Part shown: positions 42,506 through 53,811 of the stretch, in pieces | Layout of the letters: each line of letters opens with the position of its first letter | Numbering within the stretch: position 1 is the first letter of the stretch | Assembly: GCF_014805685.1 (NCBI RefSeq) | Contig: NC_060911.1 | Coordinates: forward strand, 11,603,212-11,667,211 | Length of the DNA stretch: 64,000 nt | Direction of reading: 5' to 3' | Source: Silurus meridionalis | Lineage: Eukaryota; Chordata; Actinopteri; Siluriformes; Siluridae | Position numbers and translations under genes: made by a program | Notes under the pieces: model-generated | The model's input: the letters and a program-made list of their open reading frames with translations, nothing else | The model's database searches: none | What the model was told of the DNA's origin: nothing

Positions 42506-43386
42506 TCAGAAGATGATTAGGGTGAGTGGTTCGAGGCTATGGGGATCACTGAGATTGTCAACAGTCAGAGGACGGCTGTTGACTATAGCCATAGCTTCAT
42601 AGAAATAGGCCCGTAACGAAGCATCATTTAGTCTACCAGAGGAAAGAGCGAGAGTGGATCTTAGGACACTTCTCACAGTCCTTATATGTCTTTCCACACC
42701 CTCCTGAATGGCTAGCATGGGGTGCATTCATTCTGAAGTCGCACTGCCTATTTGCAAGAAATACAGCAAGACGATCTGCATCAACTTCCTTTAGAGCTTC
42801 TCTGAACTCATTTTGGCTCCTACAAAGTTGCTTCCTGGGTCAGACCTGATCAGACGAACAGCACCACGTATGGCGATGAAACATCGAAGGCCGTTGATGA
42901 AAGCATCTGTCGACATGTCCTCGAGAATCTCAATATGGACAGCACGGGAACTAAGACAAGTGAAAAGAAGACCGTATCTCTTGTTCTCTTTTCTTCCTTG
43001 TTTTGTAAGGAATGGCCCGAAGCAATCCATGCCACAGAAAGTGAAAGGAGGGGATGGCTCCAACCGTTCTGGCGGTAGATCGGCCATCTTTGCTCCTCCA
43101 TAGGTCTGCGTAGCCGTCTACAGATGACACATTGACGAATGTAGGATGCAACAGCCCGGTTGATTCCTGTAATCCAGTAGCCACTGCGCCTTATTTCGTT
43201 GATAGTAAGACCTTTACCTTGATGTTTCATCTTTTCGTGATGATAAGCAATAATCATCCTTGTGATGTGATGATCTTTGGGAATGATTGCAGGGTGCTTG
43301 AAGAAGTTGGGAAGAGAGGAGTTGCATAGCCTCCCTCCCACCCTGAGTATGCCGTCGTCATGGAGAAAAGCGTCAAGAGCGTGCAA
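42506..43386 (-). pseudogene. BEL/Pao integrase
   Basis: Minus-strand frames give the zinc-binding part (HHEKMKHQGKGLTINEIRRS, then CVICRRLRRP), the core with FTCLSSRAVHIEILEDMSTD and RLIRSDPGSNFVGA, and the last part with HIRTVRSVLRSTLALSSGRL (42506-42727). At least two frame changes (near 43050 and 42790) break it. Confidence 0.85.
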
Positions 43387-44458
43387 AGGATTATGCCGTG
43401 GTAGAGGATTCCTTTGCTCAGCAGTTTTAGCTCTTCTTGATACACATTTTTCTGCAGAATTTTGATTAGATGATGTTCTGCCTCTTCACGTTCGGTTACA
43501 GTGGTGAGATTGTTTGATCTGTTATTGCTTATGCGCCTTAGAATGCGTGCAATTGCTCGTATAGTTAGCGACCAAGATGAGAACTTAGACAGACGATCAA
43601 TGATGCTTGCGTGTTCCGTGGTTTTAGTACTGAGTGCTAGAACACTCCTGACCTCTGGATCTCCGACTGATAACTCTGGTACTTCCTCTGTAGCCAGCTT
43701 TATTTCCTTGTTCCATAAGAACTTAGGTCCGGCAAGCCAGGTAGATGATAAAAACTCACTGGCAGTCAAGCCCCGGGAGGCATGGTCAGCAGGATTCTCA
43801 TTTGTCGGGACATATCGCCACTGTTGTGGGGCTGAGCTGAGCTGAATCTTTTGAACCCGGTTAGCTACAAACGTGTGGAACCGTCGCTTCATTTCTTATG
43901 TATCCTAAGACCACTTTAGAGTCAGTCCAGAAGAATTCCTCTGCATTAATGCATCCCAATTCCTCCTTAAGCATGTTGCTTATTTTCACGGAAACAACTG
44001 CTGCTGTTAATTCTAGTCGTGGGATGGTTGTGACTTTGGTTGGAGAGACACGTGATTTTCCTACAACCAAGGCACAATGAACATCTCCCTTTTCGTTTTG
44101 AAGTCGCAGGTATGAACACTGGCGTAACCCTTCATACTGGCATCAGAGAAGTGATGCAGCTCTGTCTTAGAGACCCTTCCAAATCCAGCAGGTGTGTAGG
44201 TACGGGCTATGGTAAAATTATCTAAGTGGGCTAGATCTCTTTCCATTGTTCCCATTTATGTCGAAGCTCATCAGTAAGAGGATCGTCCCAGCCAGTACCT
44301 CGCCTGCACATCTCTTGAAGAATGCTCTTTGCTTTGAGGACGACTGGCGCTACAAATCCAAGAGGATCGTACAGTGAAGCTACTGTAGATAAAATGCCGC
44401 GTCGCGTCGCAGGCTGTTCTTTGAGGCTGACGTTAAGCTTGAAGCGGTCAGACTCCAC
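43254..44458 (-). pseudogene. BEL/Pao RNase H region
   Basis: Pieces in three frames: YDPLGFVAPVVLKAKSILQE (44231-44458), TELHHFSDASMKGYASV (44061-44255), PRLELTAAVVSVKISNM with FFWTDSKVVLGYI (43861-44070) and NENPADHASRGLTASEFLSS (43254-43892). These blocks are diagnostic for BEL/Pao RNase H and its linker to integrase. Confidence 0.88.
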
Positions 44459-44554
44459 ATCCCATTGAATCCGAGAGCTCTCTCGAGTGGCAATTCATCA
44501 AATGAGAGATTCTTATCCTTCACGTTGGTGGCTCGTTCGAGAGTGGTATACTCT

Positions 44555-45901
44555 CTAATACCCTTTTGTCATTAGACACAAATTTATGTAGTCGGAGACC
44601 GCCCATGGCGCAGAGTTCACGAGCTTCCCTGGCAAGCTGAATGGCATCTTCGGTGTTTTCGACGCTTGCAGCCCATCATCCACATAAAAGTTCCTCATAA
44701 CAAATCTTGAGCCTTGAGGGTAGATGTCGCGATTCTCCTTAGCTAGATGTTTCATCCCATAGTTTGCACATCCCGGAGAAGAAGCAGCACCGAACAAATG
44801 TACCTTCATGCGAAACTCGGTGGGCTGTGAGTTCAAATTTCCTTGCTTCCACCAGAGGAAGCGCAAGAAGTTGCGATCAGATTCAACCACATGGAACTGA
44901 TGGAACATCTTCTGAATGTCGCACATCAACGCAACTGGGTGCTGTCGGAAACGGATGAGAACTCCACCTAAGTTGTTCAACATGTCGGGCCCAGAGAGGA
45001 GGTGCTCATTCAAGCTTGTTCCTTTGTATCTGGCTGAGCAATCAAACACCACACGAAGTTTATCTGGCTTCTTCGCGTGACGCACACCATGATGGGGAAT
45101 GTACCATCTCTCCCCTTCACTCCCACCGTCATTGACCTGCTCAGCATCTCCCTTCCCAATGACTTCCTCCATGACCTCAACATAATGTTCCTTATACCTT
45201 TTATCCCGTTGTAATCTCCTTTTAAGGTGAAGAAGGCGTGTAATAGCTGAGCCTTTGTTGTCAGGCAGGCTGGGTCTGGTTTTGAAGGGCAGAGGCATTT
45301 CATAATGTCCAGACACATTTTTCCTTATTCCCTTCTCCAGTATGTTAAGAAATGTGATGTCGTCTTGTGACACAACTTTGCTGTCGTCATTGCCATCTTT
45401 GAAGTCAGACTCTAGAATGCGAATGACATCGGTAGGAGTTAACGGAGGTAGCTCTTTAACTGTAATTCTGTGACACAGATGATGTGTGCTCAACACATCC
45501 TGAGTTTGTAGTGAGCGCCCTACAATACTCCATCCTAAATCAGTCCTTACAGCATAGGGTTCCTCGTCGTCTCCTAAAAGGACCTTCCTTGGTGCCATAG
45601 CTCTTGAGCAGTTGTAGCCAATCAAAAGACCTACTACACAGTCCTTCAGTGGTTGTATTTCATCCACTATTTCTGCCAGATGACTCCATTTTTTAGCCGT
45701 CTCACAAGTGGGAATGTGAGAGCGGTTGACAGGTATGCAGTCCTTTGTATAGGTGACCGGAAGATCGACTTGAACTGCAGAACTATATCCTCTAACACGA
45801 AGCCCAGAGACACCTTCGCTCGTGATCACCGTATCCCTGCCGCTCATAGTCGTCAACTTCAGTTTCACTGGATACTTGTCAGCATTAAGACCATCACTCA
45901 C
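44555..45901 (-). pseudogene. BEL/Pao protease-RT polyprotein segment
   Basis: The longest intact piece of the element, 448 codons. It opens in the protease (VKLKLTTMSGRDT, then CVVGLLIGYNCSRAMAPRKV), continues through a linker, and carries RT: LRVVFDCSARYKGTSLNEHL, VALMCDIQKMFHQFHV (motif A Asp) and RFVMRNFYVDDGLQA (YVDD box). The frame shifts just after the box. The protease active-site triad lies upstream in another frame (…LLDTQSD near 45940). Confidence 0.9.
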
Positions 45902-46775
45902 TTCTTGGTCAATGAACGTAGTATCGCTTTGAGTGTCGAGCAGTGCATAGACGAGTTTCTCAGTGGTTGGATCATTTTTGATGAAACCCAGACTGGTATC
46001 ACCATAGATGTGTTTGATGAGCTTTCACCTGCTACACTGAGTGACGTTGCAGCAGCACTTTGATTTGTTTCTGGTTCTGATGTAGTCCTTTCTCTTTTAT
46101 AGTTGTCATCATGCAGGGCTGTAGGATGCTTTCCTTTACAGTGGTTACAGAAAAGACGATGACGGCAGTCTCTCACGCTGTGGCGGGTTTCAGGCATCCA
46201 TAACAGAGTTTCTTCTCCTTTATATATTTGCGTCGCTCAACTAATACCATCTCAGTGAACTTGTAGCATGCGTGTAGTTGGTGTCTATTATCTTGACAAA
46301 AAATACATGAAACCTTAACTTTCCCTTGTTCTGACTTGTGTTTTCATTTTAGTGACTATTTGAGTGGTAAACACACTAGCTTTGGTTTTCTTCACATCTC
46401 TGAGGTTTCTCTTCTCAGTGATAGAATCTGACAAATGAAGGGCATGGAAGGACGTAATGGGATTGCAAGCAATCTCGGCTTCGTCTGACGTGAATCTAGC
46501 AAACTCTTTGAAACTTGGGAATTCTTGATTTTCATTTAGACTTTGCGTGACTTGTCGGTTCCAGCGTAAAGCTGCCCAGTCTGGTAGCTTGTGAACGAGC
46601 TTCGATTTTCTTCCCAGTCGTTTAATATGTCGAGACCCTTGACATGAGGCATGGCATCTTGACAAGCATTCAAAAAATCTGAGAAGCGTCTCAGTCCTTC
46701 AGCATCCTTCGATGGAATTCTCGGCCAGTTGGTGAGCTTCTCTAAACGCTCTCTGAATAGCGAATGGCTGGCCAA
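45898..46775 (-). pseudogene. BEL/Pao gag C-terminal and zinc-knuckle region
   Basis: Contains LPDWAALRWNRQVTQSLNEN and DEAEIACNPITSFHAL (46315-46665), a typical BEL gag block. HRLFCNHCKGKHPTALH follows (45898-46197), a Cys/His cluster of nucleocapsid type. Confidence 0.82.
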
Positions 46776-47012
46776 AGCGACGATTTAGTTTGTCCCACGC
46801 GTCTTGGTATGCTTCATTGTCATTTCGGTAAAAGTTGCCATCTAAAGCCTGCCGTGCTGAGCCACCAATGTACTTTTTTAGGTAGTATAGTTTTTCGGCT
46901 GGTGTGATTGCCCTTTGGTCTATGAGTGAAGTGAATGCTGCCTTCCATTCAATGAATTGTATGGGATCGCCGTTGAAGACAAATGGCTCAGGAACAGGAA
47001 GCCTATTTAAGG

Positions 47013-48067
47013 CTATGTTGTCTTGAAAGAGCTGAGTGAGAGAGGGAATGTCTGTATGATGGGGCGTTGCAACTTGAGAGAGGGCACTGTAGTTACAGGT
47101 GTATTCTTTGCTTCCATGTTCCTTTCCTTCTTGAGATAAATAGCATCCTTGTGATCTGTCTCCCTTTCGTAGATCTTCAACTTGGCTTGAGCAGCCCTTA
47201 TCTCTTTCGCTGCCTGTAATCGCTCCAACTTATGCCTTTGTGCCTCTAGTGCCTTGCGTTGTGCCTCTAGTGTCTTGTGTTGTTGTTCTTCTAGCTCCCT
47301 TATAGATTCCTTTTGCTTTTCTTCTTCCAGCAGCATCTGATAATTTGCTTCCTTTACTGCTAGTTCAGCTGCTGCGTCCACGCGTTTTACTATCATGGAT
47401 GAAGTTATGGAGTAGAGATCGGACTGGCTGTGACTTGTCCAAGAAGCTGCGGATCCATAGACAGACTTTGCATAGTCGTGGAGTAGTTCGTGAAGGCGGT
47501 GTCTTTCCTGCGGCTCATCAAACCCGCTTTCCTCATTTATAGCTCTGCTGTATGCAATGTTGATGATTTCTGTGGTCACAGCTTCACACGTATCAACTCT
47601 TCTTCTTATGTCGATGGAGGGTGAGTTGAGATTTGAATGTCATAATAAATGTTCATCATGTTATCTTTACTTTTCTTAAGCTCGTGAATGAGAGGCCAGA
47701 GCTGACTCTCTGACATATAAGTCTTTAGCTGATCTCTTGCCTTCCTTGCGTGGAGCTTCCACTGTTCGTACATGGCAAACAGCCTTTTCTCTTTTCTCTT
47801 GGCCTCTTCATATTGGTGCGCGAGCATCTTCTCTGTAAGATGGTGCGTGCGTTCAGAGCGTCTTGGACCTTCAAGAGCATTATCATCCTTATTAAATTTG
47901 TCTTGGAGATCAGTTAGGCATTGTTGTTCAACTTCATTTGTTTCCTTCAGACACGGTCGCTCTGATTGGTCTACCATTATGTGGGTTTCACCTTGTAAAT
48001 CTTCATGCTGGTAACTAGCCATCTGCTCCTCCACCTCCATCTCATTTCCTGACTGTGACATTATCAC
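47013..48067 (-). pseudogene. BEL/Pao gag N-terminal region with coiled coil
   Basis: Two frames: 47606-48067 begins with a Met near the leader and an acidic stretch, then RSERTHHLTEKMLAHQYEEA. 47013-47579 has a long Glu/Lys/Gln-rich helix (EEQQHKTLEAQRKALEAQRH) that should form a coiled coil. This fits the start of BEL-type gag. A frameshift separates the two parts. Confidence 0.8.
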
Positions 48068-48535
48068 TTATAAATTTTAACTCTAATGGCAGAAGAAGAC
48101 CCCCTTAACTGATAAGAAGCCCTGAATAAGCACTGTATAAACATAAAATATCAGACCATCAATTTAAGCAGCTGACATATATGCATTAACATATAAACAC
48201 TAGAATTATTGTAAATGTCAGTGTAAATACTACAATGAACAAGTTATCAACAATAATAAATCCAAATGAGAGAAATGTGAATGTTAAATCCTCAATAAAC
48301 ACTGTTAACTAAGTAGATAAATGCAAAATCCAAAAAACAAAATTCTATGTCCTTAATTAGACAAAGTCCATGTGGATGCCTACAGGCATGGGCACAAATA
48401 TAATCACAGTTTATCTTGTTGCTCTTGTTGCTTAGCCGATGAGTATTAAATGTTCAGTCCGAGAAGCCGTTCATCCGTTGCTCGTCGTATCGTTGTACTA
48501 TAGTAGATTAATACTCACGACCTTGCATCAATGTC
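48068..48535. other. BEL/Pao leader, non-coding
   Basis: AT-rich untranslated region between gag and the 5' LTR on the minus strand; no primer-binding site could be fixed because the LTR end is rearranged. Confidence 0.5.
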
Positions 48536-48627
48536 CGTAAGTGTGGTTGTACTTGACCATTGCACCGAAACTGTGAGACTGCTGTCCGAAGTTTCGATGC
48601 GGGTCAAGCTCTTACTACACTTACGGT
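48536..48627. repeat. Imperfect inverted repeat in the BEL/Pao leader
   Basis: Arms of about 35 nt, CCGTAAGTGTGGTTGTACTT and onward versus the complement of the stretch ending CTACACTTACGG, around a loop near 48578. They match with several mismatches and may be a small foldback element or a second template-switch product. Confidence 0.55.
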
Positions 48628-48630
48628 GTA

Positions 48631-48838
48631 TCATCGTGTGACATCACAGGGGGTTTCTTTTGAATGGCTATTCATGTTTATGTTTGTAAGAGCTGATTGT
48701 TTTATTTGTTATTTATCTTTTCTTAGTGAAACACCGTAAGAGCTACAGAACAGATAAATAACAAATAAAACAATCAGCTCTTACAAACATAAACATGAAT
48801 AGCCATTAAAAGAAACCCCTGTGATGTCACACGATGAT
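48631..48838. repeat. 87-bp inverted duplication in the BEL/Pao 5' LTR
   Basis: 48631-48717 is the reverse complement of 48752-48838 apart from a few indels, separated by 34 nt. The left LTR (41275-41943) has only the forward arm, so the inverted arm was added to this copy and has replaced the LTR's last about 125 nt. Confidence 0.88.
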
Positions 48839-49260
48839 GTCATAGATGTGGCAGTGACAACAACACATTAAAAACACTTCACAGTTAAATAGATTAACCA
48901 AAATATTAATACATATACACATCAAACAAATCAATCATAGTACCTTGTTCCCGTTCCAGCTAGGTGCTTATTTATCCCTTACTTTCCTTAAGAACCTTGT
49001 GCTTAATTATCCCTTACTTTCCTTAAGAACCTTGTACGATTTCAGAGCATTTAAGCGACATGACTTTCCTTTACCATGGTGTACGTCACACTAACTAGTG
49101 GGGGGCAGAGTCAAAGGATTATACCGTAAGGGGGCGGGGCTAAAAGACAATACCGTATGGGGGCGGAGTTAAAGGACTATACCGTATGGGGCGGAAGAGA
49201 CCAAACAAAATGGAGCTCAAAATCATTACCTTACTAACTCTTTTCTAAGAGTTAGTTACA
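48718..49260 (-). repeat. BEL/Pao 5' LTR (right in the window), truncated
   Basis: Matches 41400-41943 almost exactly. Few substitutions separate the two LTRs, which suggests recent insertion. Confidence 0.88.
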
Positions 49261-49847
49261 GGCGGAGCCTTCCATTTAAAAGCAGCTCCGGAAGGGAAGG
49301 GGAGGAAGGAAAGAAGGAGAGAGCTTGTTGTTGTTTGCTTGTTGTTTGCTTGTTGTTTGCTTGTTGTTTGCTTGTTGTTTGCTTGTTGTTTGCTTGTTGT
49401 TTGCTAGCTGTCTTGGGTTTCCTAGCTCACCTGGTTTAGGAACAGGTAAGAATGTGCGCGCACCTTCATTCCACCACGTAGGTTTTTGCTATTGTTTAGA
49501 CACCCTAGTTAGAGGGCAGGTGCCACCCACTGTATTTTCTGGTAGCATAGCCTAGAGTAGTCAGCTAGACTGTTGCTGCTGTTAGTTAGGTTAAGCTTCC
49601 CAAAATACAGCCTAGAGTAGACCCTTTTGTTGTGTTCATTTCTTTGGCACTGTCCATGTTCTTTTGCCAGTGTGAGTCTAGTCTTCTAGTTTCTGTGAAA
49701 CACGCTTGGGATTTGTTTCTTACTTTACTGCACGTGACCATTAAAACACTAACTACTCTGGTCCTGCTTTTTGTTCAAATAGCCCGTAACATCTAACTGG
49801 TTATTGTTCCACACTCCCCTAGGCCTAGCCAAGGTGGGAACGTAACA
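49261..49847 (+). repeat. Gmr1-like element: 5' LTR, second part
   Basis: Continues the LTR after the BEL/Pao insertion and ends GGGAACGTAACA. It holds seven units of an 11-nt repeat (TTGTTTGCTTG type, 49326-49404) where the 3' LTR has about two. AAGTGGGATCTGTTT follows as the leader start. Confidence 0.88.
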
Positions 49848-49931
49848 AGTGGGATCTGTTTGAATAGGGATAGATGAGTTGGTTATTGATTTTATGGTTT
49901 ATCGTGTGTTCTGGTTGACTGTTCAATAGTC

Positions 49932-50690
49932 ATGGCAACCTTTGATCTCCAGCTGTTTGTTGCTTCTCCAAGTCTGGATATTTTTGAAATGTGTCGGAAG
50001 GATGACCTATTAGAACTCGCTGCTTACTATAGTGTACCAGTTTCTCGGAGTCTGGTGAAGAAAGAGATCAAGAGTAAGGTTCTTGCTAAGCTTTGTGAAT
50101 TAGGGGTTCTTAAAATCTCACCACATGTTGATACAACTGAGGCTAGTGGTGTGGAATCCATTGGTGTTGATTCTGGGACTTTGGGTGCAGAGATGGTAGA
50201 GCCGATGGTTGAAGCCAGAGCTACCTTACCCCGCTTCGACCTATTTTCTCCTTCTTTGTCTGCAGGATCAAGGGATGAGGCCCGTGCCAAAGTACGCATT
50301 GCACGTCTCCAATTGGAGGCTCAAGAGAAAGCAGAGGCACGTAAAGCAGAGATGGAGTTTAGGATAGCTGTGCGTAAGATGGAACTCGAGGTAGATCGGG
50401 AAGTCCGATTAAGGCAAGTGGAGTTAGAAGCGATGAAGATCTCTTCAATGTCTACGGCCCACTCGGATAACCTGTCTTCCCCTCCTCCGCCACTGTCCTC
50501 TCCGCCTGCACCTCCTGTAAGGCCTGTCCCTATGCCTCGGTCTGCTTACTCTGTCCCAGCCACACCTGCTTTTGATGTTCGCAAAAACATTGTGTTGGTT
50601 CCTCCGTTCCGAGAAAGTGAAGTAGATATTTTTTTCGGTGTTTTTGAGCGTATCACTATAGCCTTAAACTGGCCAAAAGATGTGTGGTAA
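49932..50690 (+). pseudogene. Gmr1-like gag
   Basis: 252 codons from ATG 49932. N-terminal LFVASPSLDIFEMCRKDDLL with an ELAAYYSV helix, a charged central helix (ARLQLEAQEKAEARKAEMEF), a Pro-rich linker, then FDVRKNIVLVPPFRESEVDI leading into the capsid. This resembles gag of fish Gmr1-type and related elements. The frame breaks within the capsid at 50690 and resumes with a shift. Confidence 0.75.
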
Positions 50691-51033
50691 GCTTATTGGA
50701 AAAGCTCAGGGAATGTGTTCTTCGTTGTCCCTGGAGGATAGTTTACAGTATGAGGTAGTTAAAACGACTATACTCCGTGCCTATGACTTGGTCCCTGAAG
50801 CCTACAGGCAAAGGTTCAGAAACCTTAGAAAACTTCCCTTACAGACCTTTGTTGAGTTTTGGCCCATGGCTTGTTCTTTCGACCCAGTGACTTCAATGAA
50901 AATTCAGAGCACAGATGTTCAGTTTGGTGAGTTACCTATTAGTCGATTACAAGTTATTGAGGCTCAAAAGGCTGATCCTAGCCTGGAGAAGTACGTTTCA
51001 ACTGTGTGTAGTCAGGAAGAGTTGGCAAAATGA
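50680..51033 (+). pseudogene. Gmr1-like capsid remnant fused to the pre-integrase linker
   Basis: Codons for KTTILRAYDLVPEAYRQRFR and LRKLPLQTFVEF belong to the capsid. Then the sequence jumps to ISRLQVIEAQKADPSLEKYV, a pre-integrase linker. The rest of the capsid, the zinc knuckle and the protease are deleted. A TGA at 51031 separates this from the integrase frame. Confidence 0.7.
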
Positions 51034-51066
51034 CCAGTAGCCTATTTTGTAGAGAACAATCTCTTA

Positions 51067-52566
51067 ATGCGGAAATGGTCTCGCATTGATTCGCCTTTTG
51101 ACAGTGTCTTTCAGATTGTGGTACCTTCAGTTTATAGGCAAGGTGTACTTCAGGTAGCCCATGATCATCCTTGGTCAGGACACTTAGGCATTACAAAAAC
51201 GTATTTGCGCGTTCTCATACATTTCTTTTGGCCTGCACTCAGGAAAGATGTTGTGCAGTTTTGTCGGTCTTGTCATATTTGTCAGTGTACTGGGAAGCCA
51301 AATCAGGTTATTCCACCAGCTCCTCTTTACCCTATACCAGTACTTGGGGAGCCATTTGAGCATGTTCTTGTTGACTGCGTTGGTCCTCTGCCTAGAACTA
51401 AGTCTGGGAATCAGTATTTGTTAACAATATTGTGTGCTGCTACTCGGTTTCCAGAAGTGATTCCCTTACGTAGAATTACCTCTTCAGTGGTGGTCAAAAC
51501 CCTTGTAAAATTGTTCACCACTTTTGGGCTGCCCAAGGTAGTTCAAACGGATCAAGGAACTAACTTCTTGTCCAAGCTGTTTTCACAGGTAATGAAAACA
51601 CTAAACATAACTCATCACGTGTCCAGTCCTTATCACCCTGAGTCCCAAGGTGCATTAGAAAGGTTTCACCAGACCTTGAAATCTATGTTAAGGAAATACT
51701 GTTTAGACACTGAGAAAGACTGGGATGATGGAGTGCCTCTTCTGCTGTTTGCAGTAAGAGAAGCTGTTCAAGAATCTCTTGGATTTAGTCCTGCAGACCT
51801 TGTTTTTGGTCATTCTGAACCAAAAAAAGGTCCTTTGAAAACCCTTAAGGAGAAGTTTCTAGTAGATAGTGGTAGGAAACACAATATTTTAGACTATGTA
51901 AGCAAATTGCGTGAGCGCTTGCACAAAGCTTGTACCCTAGCCCGTGAAACTCTAGGTTTGTCGCAAGGTCGTATGAAGCAGTGGTATGACAAGAAGGCAG
52001 TCTCCCTGAAGTTTCAACCTGGTGACAAAGTAATGGTTTTACTTCCTATTCCTGGTTCATCCTTGTCTGCCAAGTTTTCTGGTCCATACTCGGTTAAGGA
52101 AAAACTTAGTGACACTGACTATGTTCTCTGCACCCCTGACCGAAAACGCAAGACACAGGTTTGTCATATTAACATGCTGAAAGAGTATCACGCCCGTGAA
52201 GGTGTCTCTAGAGAGGACTTGTGTGGTGATGAGGCAGTTTCCGCTGGCTTGGTAACTGTAACACATAGTAGTGAGGCGCCTACTGCAGATTCAGATTCAG
52301 ATGGGTTGGTTGTACGTGCACCACAAACCTTTTGTCAACTCTTAAGCTCCGATATTTTATCCACCCTCTCTTCCTTCCTAGGTCATTTGCCTGACCCCCA
52401 GAAAGCCGATATTGAAAACCTCATTAGTTTGTTTCCAACAATTTTTCAAGATGTTCCTTCTCAAACAACAGTCTTACAACATGATATACAAGTTACCACC
52501 ACTGCACCCATTAAACAACATGCCTATCGAATCAATGCGACTAAGAGAGAAGTTATGAAAGGTTAA
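51067..52566 (+). pseudogene. Gmr1-like integrase followed by the RT N-terminus
   Basis: 499 codons. Zinc-binding part at residues 34-72 (His34, His39, Cys69, Cys72 in CHIC), catalytic core with Asp103 (VLVDCVGPLP), Asp162 (QTDQGTNF) and Glu198 (GALERFHQTL), and a C-terminal barrel (FQPGDKVMVLLPIPGSSLSA). All three catalytic residues are present. The same frame then runs into the RT start (LISLFPTIFQDVPSQTTVLQ, near residue 450). The stop at 52564 is a frameshift; RT continues five bases on. Integrase upstream of RT in one polyprotein is the reverse of the usual Ty3/gypsy order and defines Gmr1-type elements. Confidence 0.88.
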
Positions 52567-52570
52567 GTAC

Positions 52571-53155
52571 TTGTTGGAACATAAGTTGGCCAAACAAAGT
52601 TGTAGCCCTTGGAGTTCACCTTGCTTATTAATTCCTAAACCTGATCATTCATACCAGCTGTATACCGATTATAGACGTGTTAATGCTGTTACAGTCCCCA
52701 ATTCTTATCCCTTGCCAAGGATAGATGACTGTATTGACAATGTAGGTTCAGCTCGTTTTGTGTCAAAATTGGAATTGCTTAAGGGTTATTTGCAAGCACC
52801 ACTGACTCCTTGTGCCGCAGACATTTCTGCTTTTGTTACCCCTGACAGTTTTCTGCAGTATACAGTTATGCCCTTTGGACTTCGAAATGTTCCAGCTACG
52901 TTCCAGCGTCTTATTTATATTGTGTTGGCAGATGTTCCTCACTGCTCAGCTTATCTAGATTACCTTGTTATATATACCAGGGACTGGGCCACACACTTAG
53001 ATGTTCTGGAAATGGTTTTCAAAAGACTGGAACAAGCATCATTAACATTAAACTTGGCCAAATGTGAGTTTGCCCAAGCAACCGTTACATACCTTGGCAA
53101 GCAAGTAGGCCATGGACAGGTCCGTCCAGTAGATGCTAAAGTGACTGCCATATAA
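52571..53155 (+). pseudogene. Gmr1-like reverse transcriptase
   Basis: 195 codons with SPWSSPCLLIPKPDHSYQLY, YRRVNAVTVPNSYPLPRIDD, and VMPFGLRNVPATFQRLI. The catalytic box reads AYLDYLVIYT; a gypsy-type box would be YLDDLV, so the second Asp is Tyr. Motif A also has LELLKGY instead of the usual LDLxKGY. Both changes would inactivate the enzyme. Confidence 0.87.
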
Positions 53156-53163
53156 AATTGTCC

Positions 53164-53751
53164 TGCGCCTTCAATGGGTAGAGTTACGGACATTTCTTGG
53201 TATGGCAGGATACTATCGTAGTTTTTGTAAAAAAATTTCTACTGTTGTTGCTTCCCTTACGTCCTTGCTTAGTGCATCCAAACCCTTTGTTTGGACTACA
53301 GATTGCCAACATGCTTTTGACAGTGTAAAGGCTATGTTGTGATTCACCTGTACTTGCAGCTCCAGATTTTTCTAAACCTTTTAAGCTTGAAGTGGATGCA
53401 AGTGTCATAGGGGCCGGAGCTGTGCTGTTACAGGAGGATGCCTGTGGAATTGACCATCCTGTATGTTACTTTTCACGTAAATTTAGCAAACATCAGGCAA
53501 AATACTCTACAATGGAACAAGAAGCTCTAGCATTGTTACTAGCTTTACAGTTTTTTGAGGTATATGTTGGTTCTGCACCTCTACCAATTATTGTGTATAC
53601 CGATCACAACCCTCTAGTCTTTTTGTCCCGTATGTACAATCAGAATCAAAGGCTCATGAGATGGTCATTGTTAGCCCAGAACTACAACATTGAGATTAAA
53701 CACAAAAAGGGTTCGGAAAATGTTGTTGCTGATGCCCTGTCACGAGTTTAA
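53164..53751 (+). pseudogene. Gmr1-like RNase H
   Basis: After a short shifted connection (FLGMAGYYRSFCKKIS in another frame), 120 open codons give VDASVIGAGAVLLQEDACGI, YSTMEQEALALLLALQFFEV and IVYTDHNPLVFLS, ending NVVADALSRV just before the LTR. No integrase follows, which confirms the domain order. Confidence 0.88.
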
Positions 53752-53811
53752 ACATTGTATTGTATACTGTTTTGTTATTTTCGCAAACAAGTTTGCTCTT
53801 TGGGGTGGGCG

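Larger units (their letters stand above)
41275..49260 (-). mobile_element. BEL/Pao LTR retrotransposon, nearly complete
   Basis: 7986 bp with ends TGTAGCTAAC…GTTAGTTACA and the 5-bp duplication GGCGG (41270-41274, 49261-49265). Order on the minus strand: LTR, gag with coiled coil, zinc-knuckle region, protease, RT, RNase H, integrase, C-terminal domain, LTR. Several single shifts separate the domains, but little is missing, so it is probably the youngest large insertion of the region. It lies in the 5' LTR of a Gmr1-like element. Confidence 0.92.

Noticed and set aside
49325..49555. Leu/Val/Cys-rich frame resembling a signal or membrane peptide
   Set aside because: Translation of an 11-nt repeat inside an LTR.
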